Source: Nymphaea colorata (Eukaryota > Streptophyta > Magnoliopsida > Nymphaeales > Nymphaeaceae). Taken from it: a DNA stretch of 64,000 nucleotides. Shown here in pieces: positions 1 through 11,897 of the stretch. The notes beneath the pieces were generated by a model. That model was not told where the DNA came from. It searched no databases and was given only the letters and a program-made list of their open reading frames with translations. Each line of letters opens with the position of its first letter. Position 1 is the first letter of the stretch. The stretch spans positions 15,051,858-15,115,857 of the forward strand of contig NC_045144.1 of the NCBI RefSeq assembly GCF_008831285.2, in the 5' to 3' direction. The translations under genes were made by a program, and so were the position numbers.

Positions 1-1292
1 ACTCTATGGAGAGGGAGAAGAAGACCATCAATGTAATAACTTTGCCCGGTTTTGCAACAACGGGGACACATTCTGCCTGAAAACTAGCTGGTGAGTCCAA
101 CAAACAAGCCTGCGACTCCAGAAAATGAGTTGTCGTTTCATTTTTGCACGTTCATCCAGAAATCCAGCGGGTGAGTCCAATAAAGCAGCTGGCAAGTCTA
201 AGACACGTTTCAGGGAACTTGTGGACAATCTACTCTCTTTTTACATTAAAGATTTCTTCCCTCGCAAGCAAGTAACCAATATTAATCTGAATTATTTTGT
301 TTAGGTCTCCTATAAAAGCAAATTTCATGGTATGTATCCTTCATATTATTATATTCCATTACATAACCTTTATGTTAGGAAAAGTATTGATCATACTGAC
401 GGATGTTTAATAACATGTTCTGTTGTTTCCATTGACAGACGATACAACGGTTTTGATGACAAATGTCATAAAAAATGTTTTAAGAATTAAGAATCAACCA
501 ATCGCTGAAGTTGAAATGGTTGTTCTTCTTTTTGAAGTTTCCTAAAACTTTTACTCTTATTTTACCTTAATCTAGTTTCTCTCTAATACTTGTATGTTTC
601 AGGTTTTGTTTCCTTCTATGTGGGTGGAAAAGGCACATTGAGTGTCGTACGCCCTTCACAACAGGAAAAAACAAGTGCAGATATACGATCCATGCATAGG
701 CTAGGACGAATACCAAATTACGAAAGCCCTCTACAGACTGGTATGCAGTTTAACCTAAACTGTTATTAAGATAACTTCTTTTTCTTGTTTAAGAAGCTTT
801 GGTTCTTTTGCAGAAATATTACCTTAGACATGTCTTCGACATCAAAACGTTGGATGACTACAAACTTTTCCCAGTAAAATGTCCACAACAAAGAAACAAC
901 TATGATTATGGTGAGTTTGTAATAAGATGCATGTAGGAGATATTGTCGGGAAAGAAGCTTAGCTTCATCCAGTGCTTCAAATAATTAGACATGCTGAAAT
1001 TTGAATAATATCGTCTTTGTAACCATTTCTGTTAATTATCGTGTCCTTGTAATGATTTCCTTTAATTAACGTATTTGTATATGTGATGTTATCTCATTCT
1101 CAAATTTAATTGCCCATTATTTTGTCTTTGTTTAATTATCTAATGTGCTAATTCTTGTCCTTCCTATCGTTATCGCATTAATTTGTCTCTGTTTACTTAT
1201 CATCTTCTTCGTAGACGCGTTGTTATCTCTGTACCCATTTATGCATTCTACTAACGCGTTGTTATCTCATTCTCTTGTCACCATGTGCATCA
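1..1292. other. No gene recognised; AT-rich sequence
   Basis: I see no supported gene here. Short open stretches exist on both strands but none matches a family I know. Around 1085 and 1260 the phrase GTTATCTCATTCTC recurs, and similar GTTATCTCA phrases recur near 7.8-8.2 kb and 32.9-33.2 kb, beside the FAR1-type transposase relics. This suggests the segment is also old transposon flank rather than host gene. Confidence 0.5.
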
Positions 1293-1709
1293 TCATGACA
1301 TGCAAGTCTCAATTCTACTGTTTGTATACGAAACATAATCAACTTTTTGAGGATAACCTTTTTGCTTGATTTTTCTACTCCTACTTCTTTTCTTTAGGGC
1401 ACTTTTTGGCCTATGCAAAATCCTATCTAGCTTCCTCTTGAAAGCAGTGATTGGTAGGCTACTCCCCTCGTATTTTATAACCTTCAGCCTGGCATTATCG
1501 AACACCATATTAGCATAACCATGGCTCTTCTTTTTCTCCAACGGGTCTCGGGTGATGGAACCTGCTGCTTCAAGCTGGCTTTTCAATGCCACCTTGTTGT
1601 CATAGCATAGAGTCGAAACATTCTCTACAACTATGTTCACCAACTGTGTCATGTATTTATAAGCATGGTCGTTTCTTGCTGCCAAGTCCAGAATATACGT
1701 TATTGTCAT
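1293..1709 (-). pseudogene. Possible C-terminal piece of a FAR1/FRS-type (MULE-derived) protein
   Basis: A 138-codon open frame. The middle reads RDPLEKKKSHGYA followed by DNARLK, like the stretch near the C-terminus of FAR1-related proteins where a DP motif is followed by KGRPKNARLK-type residues. The part before it has the spacing of the helical segment that follows the SWIM zinc finger in that family (AARNDHAYKYM). After it comes a lysine/arginine-rich tail (KKRSRSRKIKQK). No DNA-binding, transposase or SWIM domain lies next to it, so at best this is a fragment. FAR1-type proteins are transposase-derived DNA-binding proteins, active either as host regulators or as MULE transposases. The match is short, and an unrelated basic protein remains possible. 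Other FAR1 relics at 6.4-7.7 and 31.5-32.7 kb make the call more plausible. Confidence 0.33.
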
Positions 1710-1904
1710 GCATAGATGCTGCTATTGGGTAAACTGCAAGACTTATGTCCATCACATGAAAGAATTTCAATAGAAATTTTCATTAACTCCATCTTTAAAT
1801 TTTTGGTTCATCTACCTCAAATGTATCTCTCTGGCAGTTCCCAAAATTTCTCTCAATCGAGTGCCTTTAGAGCATGGTGTTATCACCCAAAATTTTTTTA
1901 AAAG

Positions 1905-2140
1905 TTTGTATTTCATTTTACTCAAACAAGATTCTAAGTTATTTTGACCATTTTTATAATGATTTGGATCTAATTTTGGACATCAAGCCCAAGCTTAGCT
2001 CAAAATAGACTTCTATATCCATACTCAAGTCCAATTCACGATCACTCGATCCAAAATGGATCCCTAGGCCCATATCTGAGTCTAAATGTACGAGTTAAAT
2101 TGAAAATACAACTTTAGACCAAGACTCAATAGATTGGTTA
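1905..2140 (+). repeat. Dispersed repeat, copy 1 of 3 (flank of FAR1-type element)
   Basis: This stretch is near-identical to 5560-5800: the shared phrases include TTTCATTTTACTCAAACAAG and CTCAAAATAGACTTCTATAT. The downstream part of that second copy continues into sequence shared with 30641-31210. It is non-coding and rich in GATCCAAA-type phrases. In the other two places it leads towards a FAR1-type transposase relic, so it is probably terminal or flanking sequence of that element. Confidence 0.7.
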
Positions 2141-2369
2141 ACATGTTTGTTGAGAGGCAAAATGTCCCCATGGCTCCAACCCTCAGTACCCTTTGCAGTT
2201 TTCGTCAAAAACAAGGAGGAAAGACTCGAGAATTTACTCAAAAATAGAGAATTCAATGCAATAAGATGAATGAACCTACCTCCGAAATACAAGCTTTGTA
2301 GAAAGTCATCGAAAAGTCATATTGAGGAGACCATGGGGGCCATGTTGGTTATCAAACCCTCACCAAGTA

Positions 2370-3110
2370 AATAGTTTGGGCAGGATATTATTGTCCTACT
2401 ATGCAAAAGAATTGTTACTAATTTGTTAAAAGATGTAAAAAATGTAAGTTGCATACTCCAATTATCCATGCATCAACATCTCACTTGTATTCTATAACAT
2501 CTCCTTGGTAATTTTCAATATGGGCATTTGACGTACTTGGACTAATATTCTCTGCAATTTTTAACAGCCATAAGTATTTTTTTGCTACTACCAAATGGGT
2601 AGAAGTCATCACATTTAAAGTCCCACATGAGATAGTATTTGATAACAAAACTCATTTCAAATGAAAAGATGAAGCAGTTATACAGTAAATACCATATTAC
2701 GCATCATTTTCAGCTCCTCAATACCCCCAAGGTAATGGACAAGCATAAGCCACTAATAAGATCCCAATTCGCATCTTGGAGCGGCCAATGGAAACTGAGA
2801 AAGATTGGCACAAAAAATGCACAATGCCTTGTGCTCATATCGCATCACTATGAGAACTTCAACAAATGCTACCACATTAGAGTTAGTCTACAGAATGAAA
2901 GTGGTTCTACCATTATATGTATTAAAACCTGGTTTCAAGTTTGCTTCTCTTATAGAACTTCCTCTAAATCAATATCAACAGAAGTGACTAATGTAGTTTC
3001 ATTTGTTAGATGAAAAGAGGCTAAAAGCGGTTGAGTGTGTTGAAGCTCATCGCCAAATAGTGGCTAGACAATTTGCCAAGTCAGTTATTGAGAGACATTT
3101 CAAATTACCC
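2370..3110 (+). pseudogene. Decayed Ty3/gypsy integrase fragment
   Basis: Read across frame slips and stops, this stretch follows the order of a gypsy integrase. A zinc-binding region comes first (GYY-P-TM around 2385, a CKKC pair near 2440, then HTPIIHAS). Next is the WAFDVLG/KWVE start of the catalytic core (2510-2600). Then the FDN-THF block (2640-2665) and the APQYPQGNGQA block (2715-2750). Further on are RTSTNAT, LVYRMKVVLPL and ELPLNQYQQ, and near 3020 DEKRLKAVECVEAHRQ. Several in-frame stops and frame changes make it non-functional. Neither the reverse transcriptase part nor LTRs are recognisable nearby. It lies upstream of the YUCCA exons on the same strand, so if that gene is real the element sits in or replaces its 5' region. 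The domain order is clear; exact limits are approximate. Confidence 0.85.
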
Positions 3111-3883
3111 CATAAATCAATTTCCCTCTACGAGTAAGTAGCCCAAAATAGTCATGCTACACTCCTCAGAGGTATTTTGTATTTTGTAGTACAGGGGAAG
3201 GAAGGAGGAGGTAACCTCAGGTTGAAGTTCTTCCCTTCCCTTTTACCTTGAGGGTCCATGGTTGCTTTGGAATCGGGGCAAAGAGTGGGGCTCGTGCCAA
3301 CTAAGCATCACGATCCACGATTTGCAGTGCAGAAGAATAGTGCCCACAATAGTTGGATGACCCGACCTACCTTCACCGGTTAGCCTATAAACTCTACTTG
3401 CAAAGCTAAGTTGTGCTTAATTAAGTTAATTACACGAAGATATTTTGGGGGTTCAAGTTTCAAAATAAAAACAAAAAAGAATCTCGTTTCTCTCTCTAAA
3501 GTTCAAAGATAGATCTCACCAAGAACATGACGTTGCGAGCCTAGTCAAGTCAAGTCAACTGGACCTTGACCTGCGCCAACTTTGACCAAGTCACGGCAAG
3601 GTCAAGAGGTCAAAGTTGGAGGCACAATTATGGCAAGATGGTACGCAAAGTGGGTTGTTTGGCTTTAGGGCTACTCCTGATGCAGCAGACCCAGCAACCC
3701 TGAGTCTTAATAAGTATGTGTTGGGCCCTCCGAATTCGTAGGTCTGCTGTTTAAATGAACAATGGATTTCATATGCATTTATTTTAAACCAAACATTTGA
3801 TTTGGATCTGTCCATGTCCAAATTGCTCTTAAAATCCACGACCAACAACAGTAACCAAATCTGGATCTTTAATCTGTTTGCAG
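3111..3883. other. No gene recognised; sequence before the YUCCA exons, with a 12-bp hairpin
   Basis: No earlier YUCCA exon is recognisable here. A perfect inverted repeat CCAACTTTGACC (3576-3587) / GGTCAAAGTTGG (3608-3619) lies inside a stretch of repeated GTCAAG/GTCAAC words. The last bases end in a pyrimidine-rich tract and CAG at 3881-3883, the splice acceptor for the next exon. Confidence 0.6.
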
Positions 3884-4793
3884 GTGTATCCAGGAGTGAA
3901 ATTCATACGGAGCAGTGATCTGGAGTTCGAAAATGGATCCACTCGCCGGTTCGACGCAATAATCTTTGCAACTGGGTACAAGAGCACAGTTAAGGTTTGG
4001 CTTAAGGTATGATGATTATCTCTTTGTCTTGGCGAAGATTTGGTTTGTGGACATTGTCCAATCCAGATCTAGATCTGAATAGATGTGGCAAAACACTTGA
4101 ACTTACTTAAATCTGAATCTCGCAAATTCACAAACCTTCTAAGAAGCAGCAATATGTGAATGAGAAAATGGCTATGAAGCTTCAATATATAAATGTAAAG
4201 TGTGTGTTGGTCTATGTGGGCAATTGCCCACTGCGGAAGATCCTCATCTTCTTCTTTAGGGAAAAAAGATGAAAAAAAGGATTTTAGCCGGCTACATCTT
4301 TCAGAGAATTCTTGGATTTGGTTGGGCTTATTTACATGATTTTTACTAGTAAGAATTTCATAAGTTCTAGATCACCTACAACAAATAATCTAATACAAGC
4401 ACATTTCTAAGTTTTAAACCTTGGAGATCGCATCCACATAAGAATTCTCAGAAAATCTGCATAAGCTTCATAGGATTGCACTGCATATCAGATGTACATC
4501 TCCTCATTTTTTATTTTATCCCGTCGACTTGTAGGTGCAATTCGATCGAGATACTCGCTCCATGTTCGTCGGCTTATCTCCTCATTCTCTCTGTGCAGGA
4601 TGATGATGGCTTCTTTGATGAAAGTGGCTTCCCTGCAGAGGGCTGGCCAAGCCAGTGGAAGGGCAACAATGGCCTCTACTGTGTTGGCTTTTCAAGGAAG
4701 GGGTTCTATGGAATAGCTGAGGATGCCAAGAACGTCGCTCAGGACATCAGTGTGGTGCTTTCCTCTCAAAGTGTATCAAAACCAAAACCATGA
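3884..4793 (+). CDS. YUCCA-like flavin monooxygenase, last two exons (partial)
   Basis: Two exons, 3884-4006 and 4599-4793 (stop TGA 4791-4793), joined in phase 0 by an intron with GT (4007) and AG (4598). They encode 41 and 64 residues. The first carries DAIIFATGYKS, the C-terminal FATGY/ATGY signature of plant flavin monooxygenases, after a VYPGVKF...ENGS stretch. The second carries WPSQWKGNNGLYCVGFSRKG and GIAEDAKNVAQDI, which match the C-terminal block of YUCCA proteins. YUCCA enzymes turn indole-3-pyruvate into indole-3-acetic acid with FAD, NADPH and oxygen. The FAD- and NADPH-binding exons are not in this window; a gypsy relic occupies the upstream 1.5 kb. The splice sites and frame are intact, so either a gene with a very long intron begins to the left or this is a retained 3' fragment. 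The family assignment is strong; which YUCCA member it is cannot be told. Confidence 0.85.
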
Positions 4794-5228
4794 CCTGTTT
4801 GTAGCAGATACAGATAATCACACAGAGAGAGAGAGAGGGATTATGTATGAATGTGCCCTGAACAATAATTTACCATTTTCATTGTTATTATCATTGTTGC
4901 CATGTGGGAAGCATGAAATTTGTTCTTTAGGCTCCTCCTTGGGTCTCAGCAAAACGATCTATGGTATACCTCAGAGGACGACCTCGTGGTAAGTGGACAC
5001 CAAACTAAGAAAACGAAACCTTACCCCATAACTCATACCAGCTGATTGATGCTGAACTTACCGATCCCGTTAAGATATATCTAGGTATCTTGTATTCGTC
5101 TTTCAATCAATGACAAACACTTGTATTCTCCACGTTTGATATATTATCCTTTGAATTTTGCTCGGTTGTAAAAAGTAATGACTATGTTGGGATATTTTTT
5201 TATTATTATTGTCACCCAAAACTCGAGA
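4794..5228 (+). other. 3' flank of the YUCCA-like exons
   Basis: Non-coding. A short GA run (4822-4840) and AT-rich sequence (AATAATTTACC near 4864) follow the stop codon and would be the 3' untranslated region if the gene is expressed. I see no clear AATAAA signal within about 200 bases. Confidence 0.4.
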
Positions 5229-5447
5229 GCAAACCCATGCAGATAAGAGGTTAAGCCTGCAATGCAATCCAATAGCAACCCATGCAGGTAAGTGGTTAAA
5301 CCTACAATGCAAGAAAAAGCAACTTACTCAAGTAAAGGGTTAAACCTGAACTTAATCTTACCAAACCTGTGCAGGTAAAGGGTTAAACCTACAACATTGT
5401 CAACTAACCCATTCAAGTAAGGAGTTAAACCTCAAATGCCACTCCAA
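5229..5447 (+). repeat. Imperfect tandem repeat, about 42-46 bp x 5
   Basis: Five diverged units share the core CCATGCAGGTAAGTGG then TTAAACCTACAATGC. Units start near 5231, 5277, 5321, 5364 and 5406. It lies between the YUCCA-like exons and the start of duplicated unit A and is not seen elsewhere in the window. Confidence 0.75.
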
Positions 5448-5559
5448 ACATGTTTTTATTTGAAAAATCGGGGGTTTTTATTTTTACAACTAAGCATGGC
5501 TTGCGACAGATTAGTAACAAAGAGAGGCATTCATTGTCACCCTCATTTTTTTTCAAAAG

Positions 5560-6260
5560 GCCGTATTTCATTTTACTCAAACAAGATTCCCTGTTATTTC
5601 GACCATTTTTACAATGATTTAGATCTAATTTTGGACCCTGAGCCCAAGCTCAGCTCAAAATAGACTTCTATATCCATACCCAAATCCAATTCATGACCAC
5701 TCGATCCAAAACAGATCCCTAGGCCCATATCCAAGTCTAAATACAAGATTTAAATCCAAAATCCAACTTTAGACCAAGATTTTGATCCAAATCTAAGTCC
5801 TATATCTAAAGTACACACCTTGATCCAAAATGCAAAGCCAAAGTCCCTGACTAAAACCCACAAATGAAATTAAGTCCAAATGAGGAAAATGGACCCATAA
5901 AGCCACTCTCGAATCCAAATTAGATCCAAAACTAAAGTTTGGAATTTAGATCCAAATCAAGAATTTTAACTCAAAATCCACAATTGATGCCAAAATAACA
6001 ATTTTTGATATTATAAAGCATTGTGCATGCATGCACTAACCTTCCCATTGTTTTACGTCTCAATTTTGCACTAAAAATATGCTTTGAGCCTAGACTACTC
6101 ATCCAATCCTCGTTATGAGCATGGGCATCGACTAGAACACATTGGCAACCAAGCAAACCTGATCCAGAACTAAAACGAGCCTAGAATCACTCAAACAGAA
6201 GTCAGCCCCATTTGTAACAAAAGACTATTTTTCCCTTTAAAATATGTGTTTGAAAAAAAT
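5560..6260 (+). repeat. Dispersed repeat, copy 2; left flank of the FAR1-type relic
   Basis: The first half matches 1905-2140; the second half matches 30641-31210 (shared phrases AAATCCAACTTTA, GATCCAAATCTAAGTCCTA, CTTTGAGCCTAGACTA/CTTTGAACCTAAACTA). It is non-coding and full of TCCAAAT words. The same sequence precedes the same transposase relic in units A and B. Confidence 0.75.
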
Positions 6261-6297
6261 AGTTTTTATGTGGTTGAAGGCCGGGAGGCGAAAGCCA

Positions 6298-6330
6298 CCC
6301 CTTATTGGTCCAAAATGAACCAATAAGGGG
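6298..6330. repeat. Perfect 12-bp hairpin beside the transposase relic
   Basis: CCCCTTATTGGT (6298-6309) and ACCAATAAGGGG (6319-6330) are perfect inverted repeats with a 9-base loop, followed by a GGGGCGTTTCACCCCC palindrome. Unit B keeps a degraded version near 31287-31320. It lies just beyond the truncated 3' end of the transposase frame. Confidence 0.7.
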
Positions 6331-6421
6331 GGCGTTTCACCCCCCTCAAGCGTGCCCAATGCCTAGCCGTGCACTCTGGCCAAGGTGCACTGCCGCAACA
6401 GTGTTTGCCATTGTTGCGCCA

Positions 6422-7700
6422 ACACCTACCTTTTTTTGTCCTTATACAATTTTTGAAGCCACATATTTTCTTGTAGATTATATGCTTCAACCATGTGTAT
6501 CCACATAAATTCAAATGTCTCACCATCTTTACACTTAAGGACATAATTTGCAGAACTAAATCTACTTTTTGAATTCATTGTATGCCTTCTGTTCTCCCTT
6601 GCATTTTGTAATATATGCCATAAACATGCATGGTGATACACCTCTGGCCATATGAGGGACACTGTAGTTGCTATTGCACTGTCACCATCCATCAGTACAA
6701 CTTTGGAATACTTCCATTCATGGCCTCGGTGAAGACCTTGAACAACCACTCAAATGTCTCAGTAGTCTGATCAAAGCAAAATTACACCGCCAAAAAATGC
6801 AACTTTTCGAGTGACGGTTCACTCCCACAAACTGAGCAAAGAGCCACTAGTGGGTAATGACCTTCACGGTTGTGTAAAAAAAAAAAAAACCCCAGCACTA
6901 AAGCAGCCATAATTTAACCTAGACCTCGAATCTGCCCAGAAGACATTTGTAGCATAACCATCTTTATCCATCTAAATGACGTTGTAGAAACATGTGTCTT
7001 TGCTTAATCTTTTTTGAATTGATTCAACCAATGCCATAATTTCTCATTTTTTCATCGATTTTGTCCTTTCTCCTCAAGTGGTTTCTACGATTTATGCATG
7101 TAAATAGAATATTCTCATGAACACCTTCTACTTCAACAATCATATTATATGCCTTCCTTGGCGGTATACCTGCACCATCAGCCAGCTCACTTATTTCAGC
7201 ATGCGGCTCATGTGAAAATGTGCTAATGGATGGTTGTGTTCAATCATCACTTTAGGAATATAATATTTTCCATTAAGACGGCTTCCCAGCTCCAAATTGA
7301 CAACACAGCCTCACCTTGTATTAATGTTGTGCTTGGTTACACATGTTACTAGTCTCTTCCATCCCTGTTTCGAACAAACATATGACCTTCACACAACCAT
7401 GCCTTGTGCATTTCTTTCCATCCTACCATTCCTTACATGGAACCCATGGTGAAAAGTATAACATTGTAGAAACTGTATGATACATCCTCCATATCAAACT
7501 CCATTCCTACAATAAGGGCATGTTCTTTGGGATCTTCCATCTTGATCTCTACCTATAGAAGGAGCACATTCTTTGGTATACGTCATTTCTTCGTAGAGAG
7601 AATCAATCTCTTGTTCATCACCATCCGATGATATAGATATTTCATACATTTTACCATCTGCAATGCATAAAGTCCATCGATCAAATAAACATTTTAACAA
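6422..7700 (-). pseudogene. FAR1-type MULE transposase, decayed (unit A copy)
   Basis: Read on the minus strand, pieces of one protein appear in order. An acidic N-terminal stretch (DEQEIDSLYEEM) comes first. A FAR1 DNA-binding start (VGMEFDMEDVSYSFYN near 7490) follows. Then the block before the core (MALVESIQKRLSKDTCFYN, 6960-7040) leads into FWADSRSRLNYG, the usual start of the MULE transposase core. Next are ETFEWLF and VLMDGDSAIATTV, and finally WPEVYHHACLWHI through EFMWIHMVEAYNL to MWLQKLYKDKK (6422-6750). Frameshifts, stops and a run of A at 6868 separate the pieces. The SWIM zinc finger and C-terminus are missing: the frame is cut soon after the YKDKK block. FAR1-type proteins bind DNA and derive from or act as Mutator-like transposases. 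The matching relic at 31475-32714 shows the decay partly predates the duplication. Confidence 0.85.
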
Positions 7701-9744
7701 TTTCTCATAAATTATTTATTTCATGTATAATTACATCCCATCAAATAGCATTCAACATCACCTCACCATAAAGTCCATCGATTAATAACGAACCTTATCT
7801 CATGCCATTTAGTTAACACTATCCATTGTAGAAGTGTTATTATCTATTTCTTTCATTACCATTCATGGCCTTGTTGGTGGACTCATTATTACTTGATTAC
7901 TTCGTAACCCTTCCTTTTGTTACGTGATCACATTATCTCAAGTTCATTTACTTATCGCCTACTACACGTGTCTTCTCTCATTCCGTCGATCAATGATGGG
8001 AGGAATGGTTACAAAATAATGAGATAAATTGAGATGCATAAATTTATCACTTGAAGTTGTTATCTCATGCATTTGTTATGCCACGATTTCGTTATCTCAA
8101 GCAAGCTATCTCAAACCCATTGCATTGTAACATTATCTACCACATGAACTAAGATGCATTTGTTTTTTGATTTGTAGCTTTATCTATCACATAAACTGGG
8201 ATGCACTCGTCACTTATTGCATCGTCATTTTCTTCCTTTTTAAGCTTTGCCATCACCTTCACCTTTAGTTCCTTAGGAAGTGGTCATTCAACTTTTTCAA
8301 ATGTCCAACCATCGAAAAAAAACCCTACAGAAGTCATTGCCTTTGTCATTTAACGTCGACGAACATAAAACCACAACAACATTGTTGTGAACTTACTATC
8401 TTTTCCTTTTGTTGCCATTCATGTCATTTCTACTTCAAAGCCAAGCTTCCCTCATTGGCAACCTTCGCTCTCCTTCAATCTTGCATTAGGAACTTGTCTC
8501 TCCTATAATACATGTGGCATGAAGGAACACTGGTTAAGTACGTATGTTGCATCTGTGCAATGCATGGGCATTGAAGTACATGTGCACATGTACCTTTTCT
8601 GGCACAAAGGTCATTACTAAAACTTTACATATACGTATTATAAAACACCCTATAAGGACATATACATTTTCATTCACTAAGGTCAGTACTAGATACACAT
8701 TTTCATTCACTGAGGTCAATACTAGAACTTTACATACACATAGTATAGTCCAGCCCCGACATATGCTGGGGGTGGCACATGTAACTCGGTCTGCATTTTT
8801 AGGTCCATACATACTCTTTCTAAAATACTTATCTAAAGCTTATCTAAAGTAATTACTGAAACTTCTACTTAAATAAAAAGTAAATGTTTTTTGCAAAAGA
8901 TTATGAGAAAATGAATCTAACATGCATCATTGTAACAAATAAATTAATGAATATTCGATAAATTTTCTCACTCCAATATTTCAATAAAATATAATTCTGG
9001 AGCAAAACAAATCATATATCCAGTGAAACTTCAAAAGGATAAAATATAAAGGAAATGCCAAATGAAATCACAAGTATCCAACAATCTTGAAGTAGCAGGT
9101 TTCAAGTCAAATATGTTCAAGTACGACCAGATCTGCTAAAAGTAGAGTACTGGAGGTGCATGAGTGTGTGTGCATGTTTTAAGGGGGTATTTCTACATAC
9201 ACTTTCTAGTCATAGCAAGCTAGCCCTGGATTCAAACGAGCATGGATCATATGGTTTAATATGGAATATGAAGACTTGTTTGCATCGATCCCATCCATTG
9301 GATTTACAGATGAAATGGTGACGAGTGCAGGTAGCAACTAGACCAAAACTAACTGAAGTACCTAATTAATCTGATGGATCTTCGTTTTCTTAGTTGAAAA
9401 TTTTAAGGATTATTTGACATGTGTTTAATTGTGGACTGTCCAATCATATTGGCAAAATCACTGTAGGTGTTCTAAGTGTTCAGTGAAAATGACACCTTTA
9501 ATGACATATTTTTTAGAATAAGTAATGGTGAGATTTTTTATAGTGATTCAAACGACCCCATGTGGAACTATGAAGACACAATATTTATGCAGTTTGGTGA
9601 ATACCACCAACGTCCATGGTAGGAAAACAACCATATCAGCTATCACCAAAAGTTGTTAAACCTCCTTTGCATATTTAGGTTTGATTGCAAGGAATGGATC
9701 ATCTAGAGTTCACGAGGATCTGATTTACATTTTTGTTTAACCAA
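7701..9744. other. No gene; duplicated non-coding sequence upstream of the transposase relic
   Basis: Co-linear with about 32715-34905 in unit B. It contains many scattered GTTATCTCA words (7795-8230) and, at 8650-8740, a short repeated phrase CATTTTCATTCACT followed by GAGGTCA/AAGGTCA. I recognise no coding sequence. It may be the upstream non-coding part of the FAR1-type element. Confidence 0.6.
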
Positions 9745-10650
9745 CTAGATAAGCAACTGGGGGCACACGATATCTTTAGCTTGCATTTCCTTATCTTGAT
9801 GTGCACCAGATTTGGGGTATGTAATCAGCTTTTCTTGCTGGCTTTTCATCTTCACATCATCCGCTAAATATGGAGATTTTATCGATGATTTTATGCAACC
9901 TTCCTTAACAGCTTCGACAAAACTTGACAAGTTAATAATGAACAAAGTATCACTTCCAGTTTGCTTTAAATCATCAAAAATTCAAATTGCTTTCCTCGAG
10001 CTCATCAAACAAAGCATGGAATTCTCTCGAAGTAATCAGATCAAAGTAACCTTCTTTGATGATCTCATAGTGCATGTACAGTTAAGCCATACTAAATCAA
10101 GTAGACTTTGTATGTCAATTGTCTGAAGGGTATCAAATCTGGCCAAAAGGGAGCACAGTCACTTTAAAATAGCAAATAAAAGGGTGGGTACAAAATGCAC
10201 TCGACTAAAAGGAAGAAGATCAGGAAGACCAAGTACAAAATGAATGAATTTTTCTGTCAATGGTAGGAAGCCAACTCCCAGCAGTATTGCGTCAGAATTA
10301 GTCATGTTCTGCAGTTGGTTCTTGTTCCTAATTATGTGAATTTTGAGAAATTGCTACACATGCTTTGTACACATTGTTTATTTCAAATCAAGAAAATTCT
10401 TTTATGTTACCAAGAGATTCGTGCTGCCCACATAAATCACATGACAGCGTGGAATCCAACATTCTGCCATATGATTGCCATATAGACGAGAGAGAGGGTG
10501 GCCAGCTTGAGATTTGAACTTTCATGGTATAACATCTGAAGATCAAATACCACCAATGATGGGATCCACCAAAAGTGAATCGTTTGTATAAAAGATAATG
10601 ATCTAGATGTAATATTATACATGCACATGACTGTATATTTCTCCAAGTTA
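9745..10650 (-). pseudogene. Unidentified decayed coding-like stretch, shared by units A and B
   Basis: On the minus strand several open pieces follow one another in different frames: LATLSLVYMAIIWQNVGFHA (10437-10530), SDAILLGVGFLPLTEKF (about 10250-10300), YEIIKEGYFDLITSREFHAL (10000-10080) and SLADDVKMK-type residues near 9850. The unit B counterpart (about 34905-35810) keeps similar phrases with its own shifts. I do not recognise the family; the pieces could be exons of a captured host gene or unknown transposon coding. Calling it coding rests only on parallel open frames in both copies, which is weak. Confidence 0.25.
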
Positions 10651-11094
10651 CTACAAGAATTCTAACCTATATGGGTATGCAGTAAATTATGCCCGTGTTA
10701 CCAATGATATTGCTCAATATATTACAGAGAGCAGCAAATATCCCTCTAATGTAACGGCTACATGCCTAGAATTTTAATCAGTCATAGTACTCTCTTCTTA
10801 AGAGAACAGCATTTGAGTGAACAGTATTTAGTGGGAGTAGTACTGCTGTGCTTTTAGCTTTTAAATGAGGGAGAGTATGCGATCAAACTACTTGATTCAA
10901 GTTAAGTATATTTTTATGTCAGTTTATAGAGGTTAAAACAATATATATTTAATGATTCTAAAATCAATTTTGACAAGAAAAAAATCATGCATTTTTTTTA
11001 ATAACCACACATCAAACTCTTTGCAAGTTCATGTCTTTTTTATAAGGTGCTGCTTGGCCACAGGAACATGCTAACTTACGTACGTGTCTGTTTC

Positions 11095-11345
11095 ACACTT
11101 AAGGGCTGCTTGGAAACAATAACATTATGTTACTGTCCTATACATTTAGCCCAAAAATTGGTCAGGTTTGTTGGACAATTTAAAAAGTGTTCTATGAATC
11201 TGTCCTACTTTTTGGGGCAGATGCATGAAATTGTAACACACTGTTATTCTTCCCAAACAACACCTACGGGGCTGCTTGTCACATTTAAGGGGGGCTATGT
11301 GATGGAATTGACATGCTGTTACAGTACATCTGCCTAAAAATTGGG
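11095..11345. mobile_element. Small MITE-like element with GGGGCTGTTTGG-type end (unit A)
   Basis: The stretch starts AAGGGCTGCTTGG and carries repeated phrases ending in ATGAATCTGTCC and AAATTGGGGCA. The unit B counterpart at about 36240-36520 starts GGGGCTGTTTGGAGACAG. Similar phrases (TGTTTCATGAATCTGCCCC) recur at 19560-19860, 23890-24060, 45850-45940, 47760-47900 and 57160-57200. It looks like a non-autonomous family, but I could not define clean ends or a target-site duplication. Confidence 0.45.
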
Positions 11346-11896
11346 GCATGTTCATGGACCACTTGATACAATGTTGTATATATCTGTCCCACTTTTAGGG
11401 TAAATTCTATGAGAAAACAACAATGTATACTTGTTACCAAATAATCCGTTATGATACATTGAAAAAAATAGGTACAAAGCGATTAAATGTGGATATCCAG
11501 ACAAACGCATGCCATCTTTATGAAACACATTTGATTCTAGTATTTCTGACCTTCACAACATTGATCATGACTATACTTGCTTCTCAGAAAATGTATCACA
11601 CAATGTTGTACACCTAAGGATAATATACACCTCAAACGCCATAACACTATGACCCACTAGTTTTTCTCAAGGCCAAATAGTTAGGCAGGCTTTGCATATA
11701 GTAGGTAGGTAAATTTAGAAATCTGAGTATGATATTTCCCTTTCGTTGAGATCATGAAATTGTTAGGCAGGTTGGAATTTATAGATGGGTTCCCAGCTTG
11801 TTGAAATGGGACATGTGGAAAATATGTGTTTGTTTATAAAAGGTGAGGAGGTCGAAAACATGGGCACCAGTTTTAATGACACCTCAATTTGAGAAT

Positions 11897-11897
<1 letters not shown>

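Noticed and set aside
8534-8852. Open frames on both strands near 8.5-8.85 kb
   Set aside because: They follow short repeated phrases (CATTTTCATTCACT, AAACTTTACATA) and break in the unit B counterpart.
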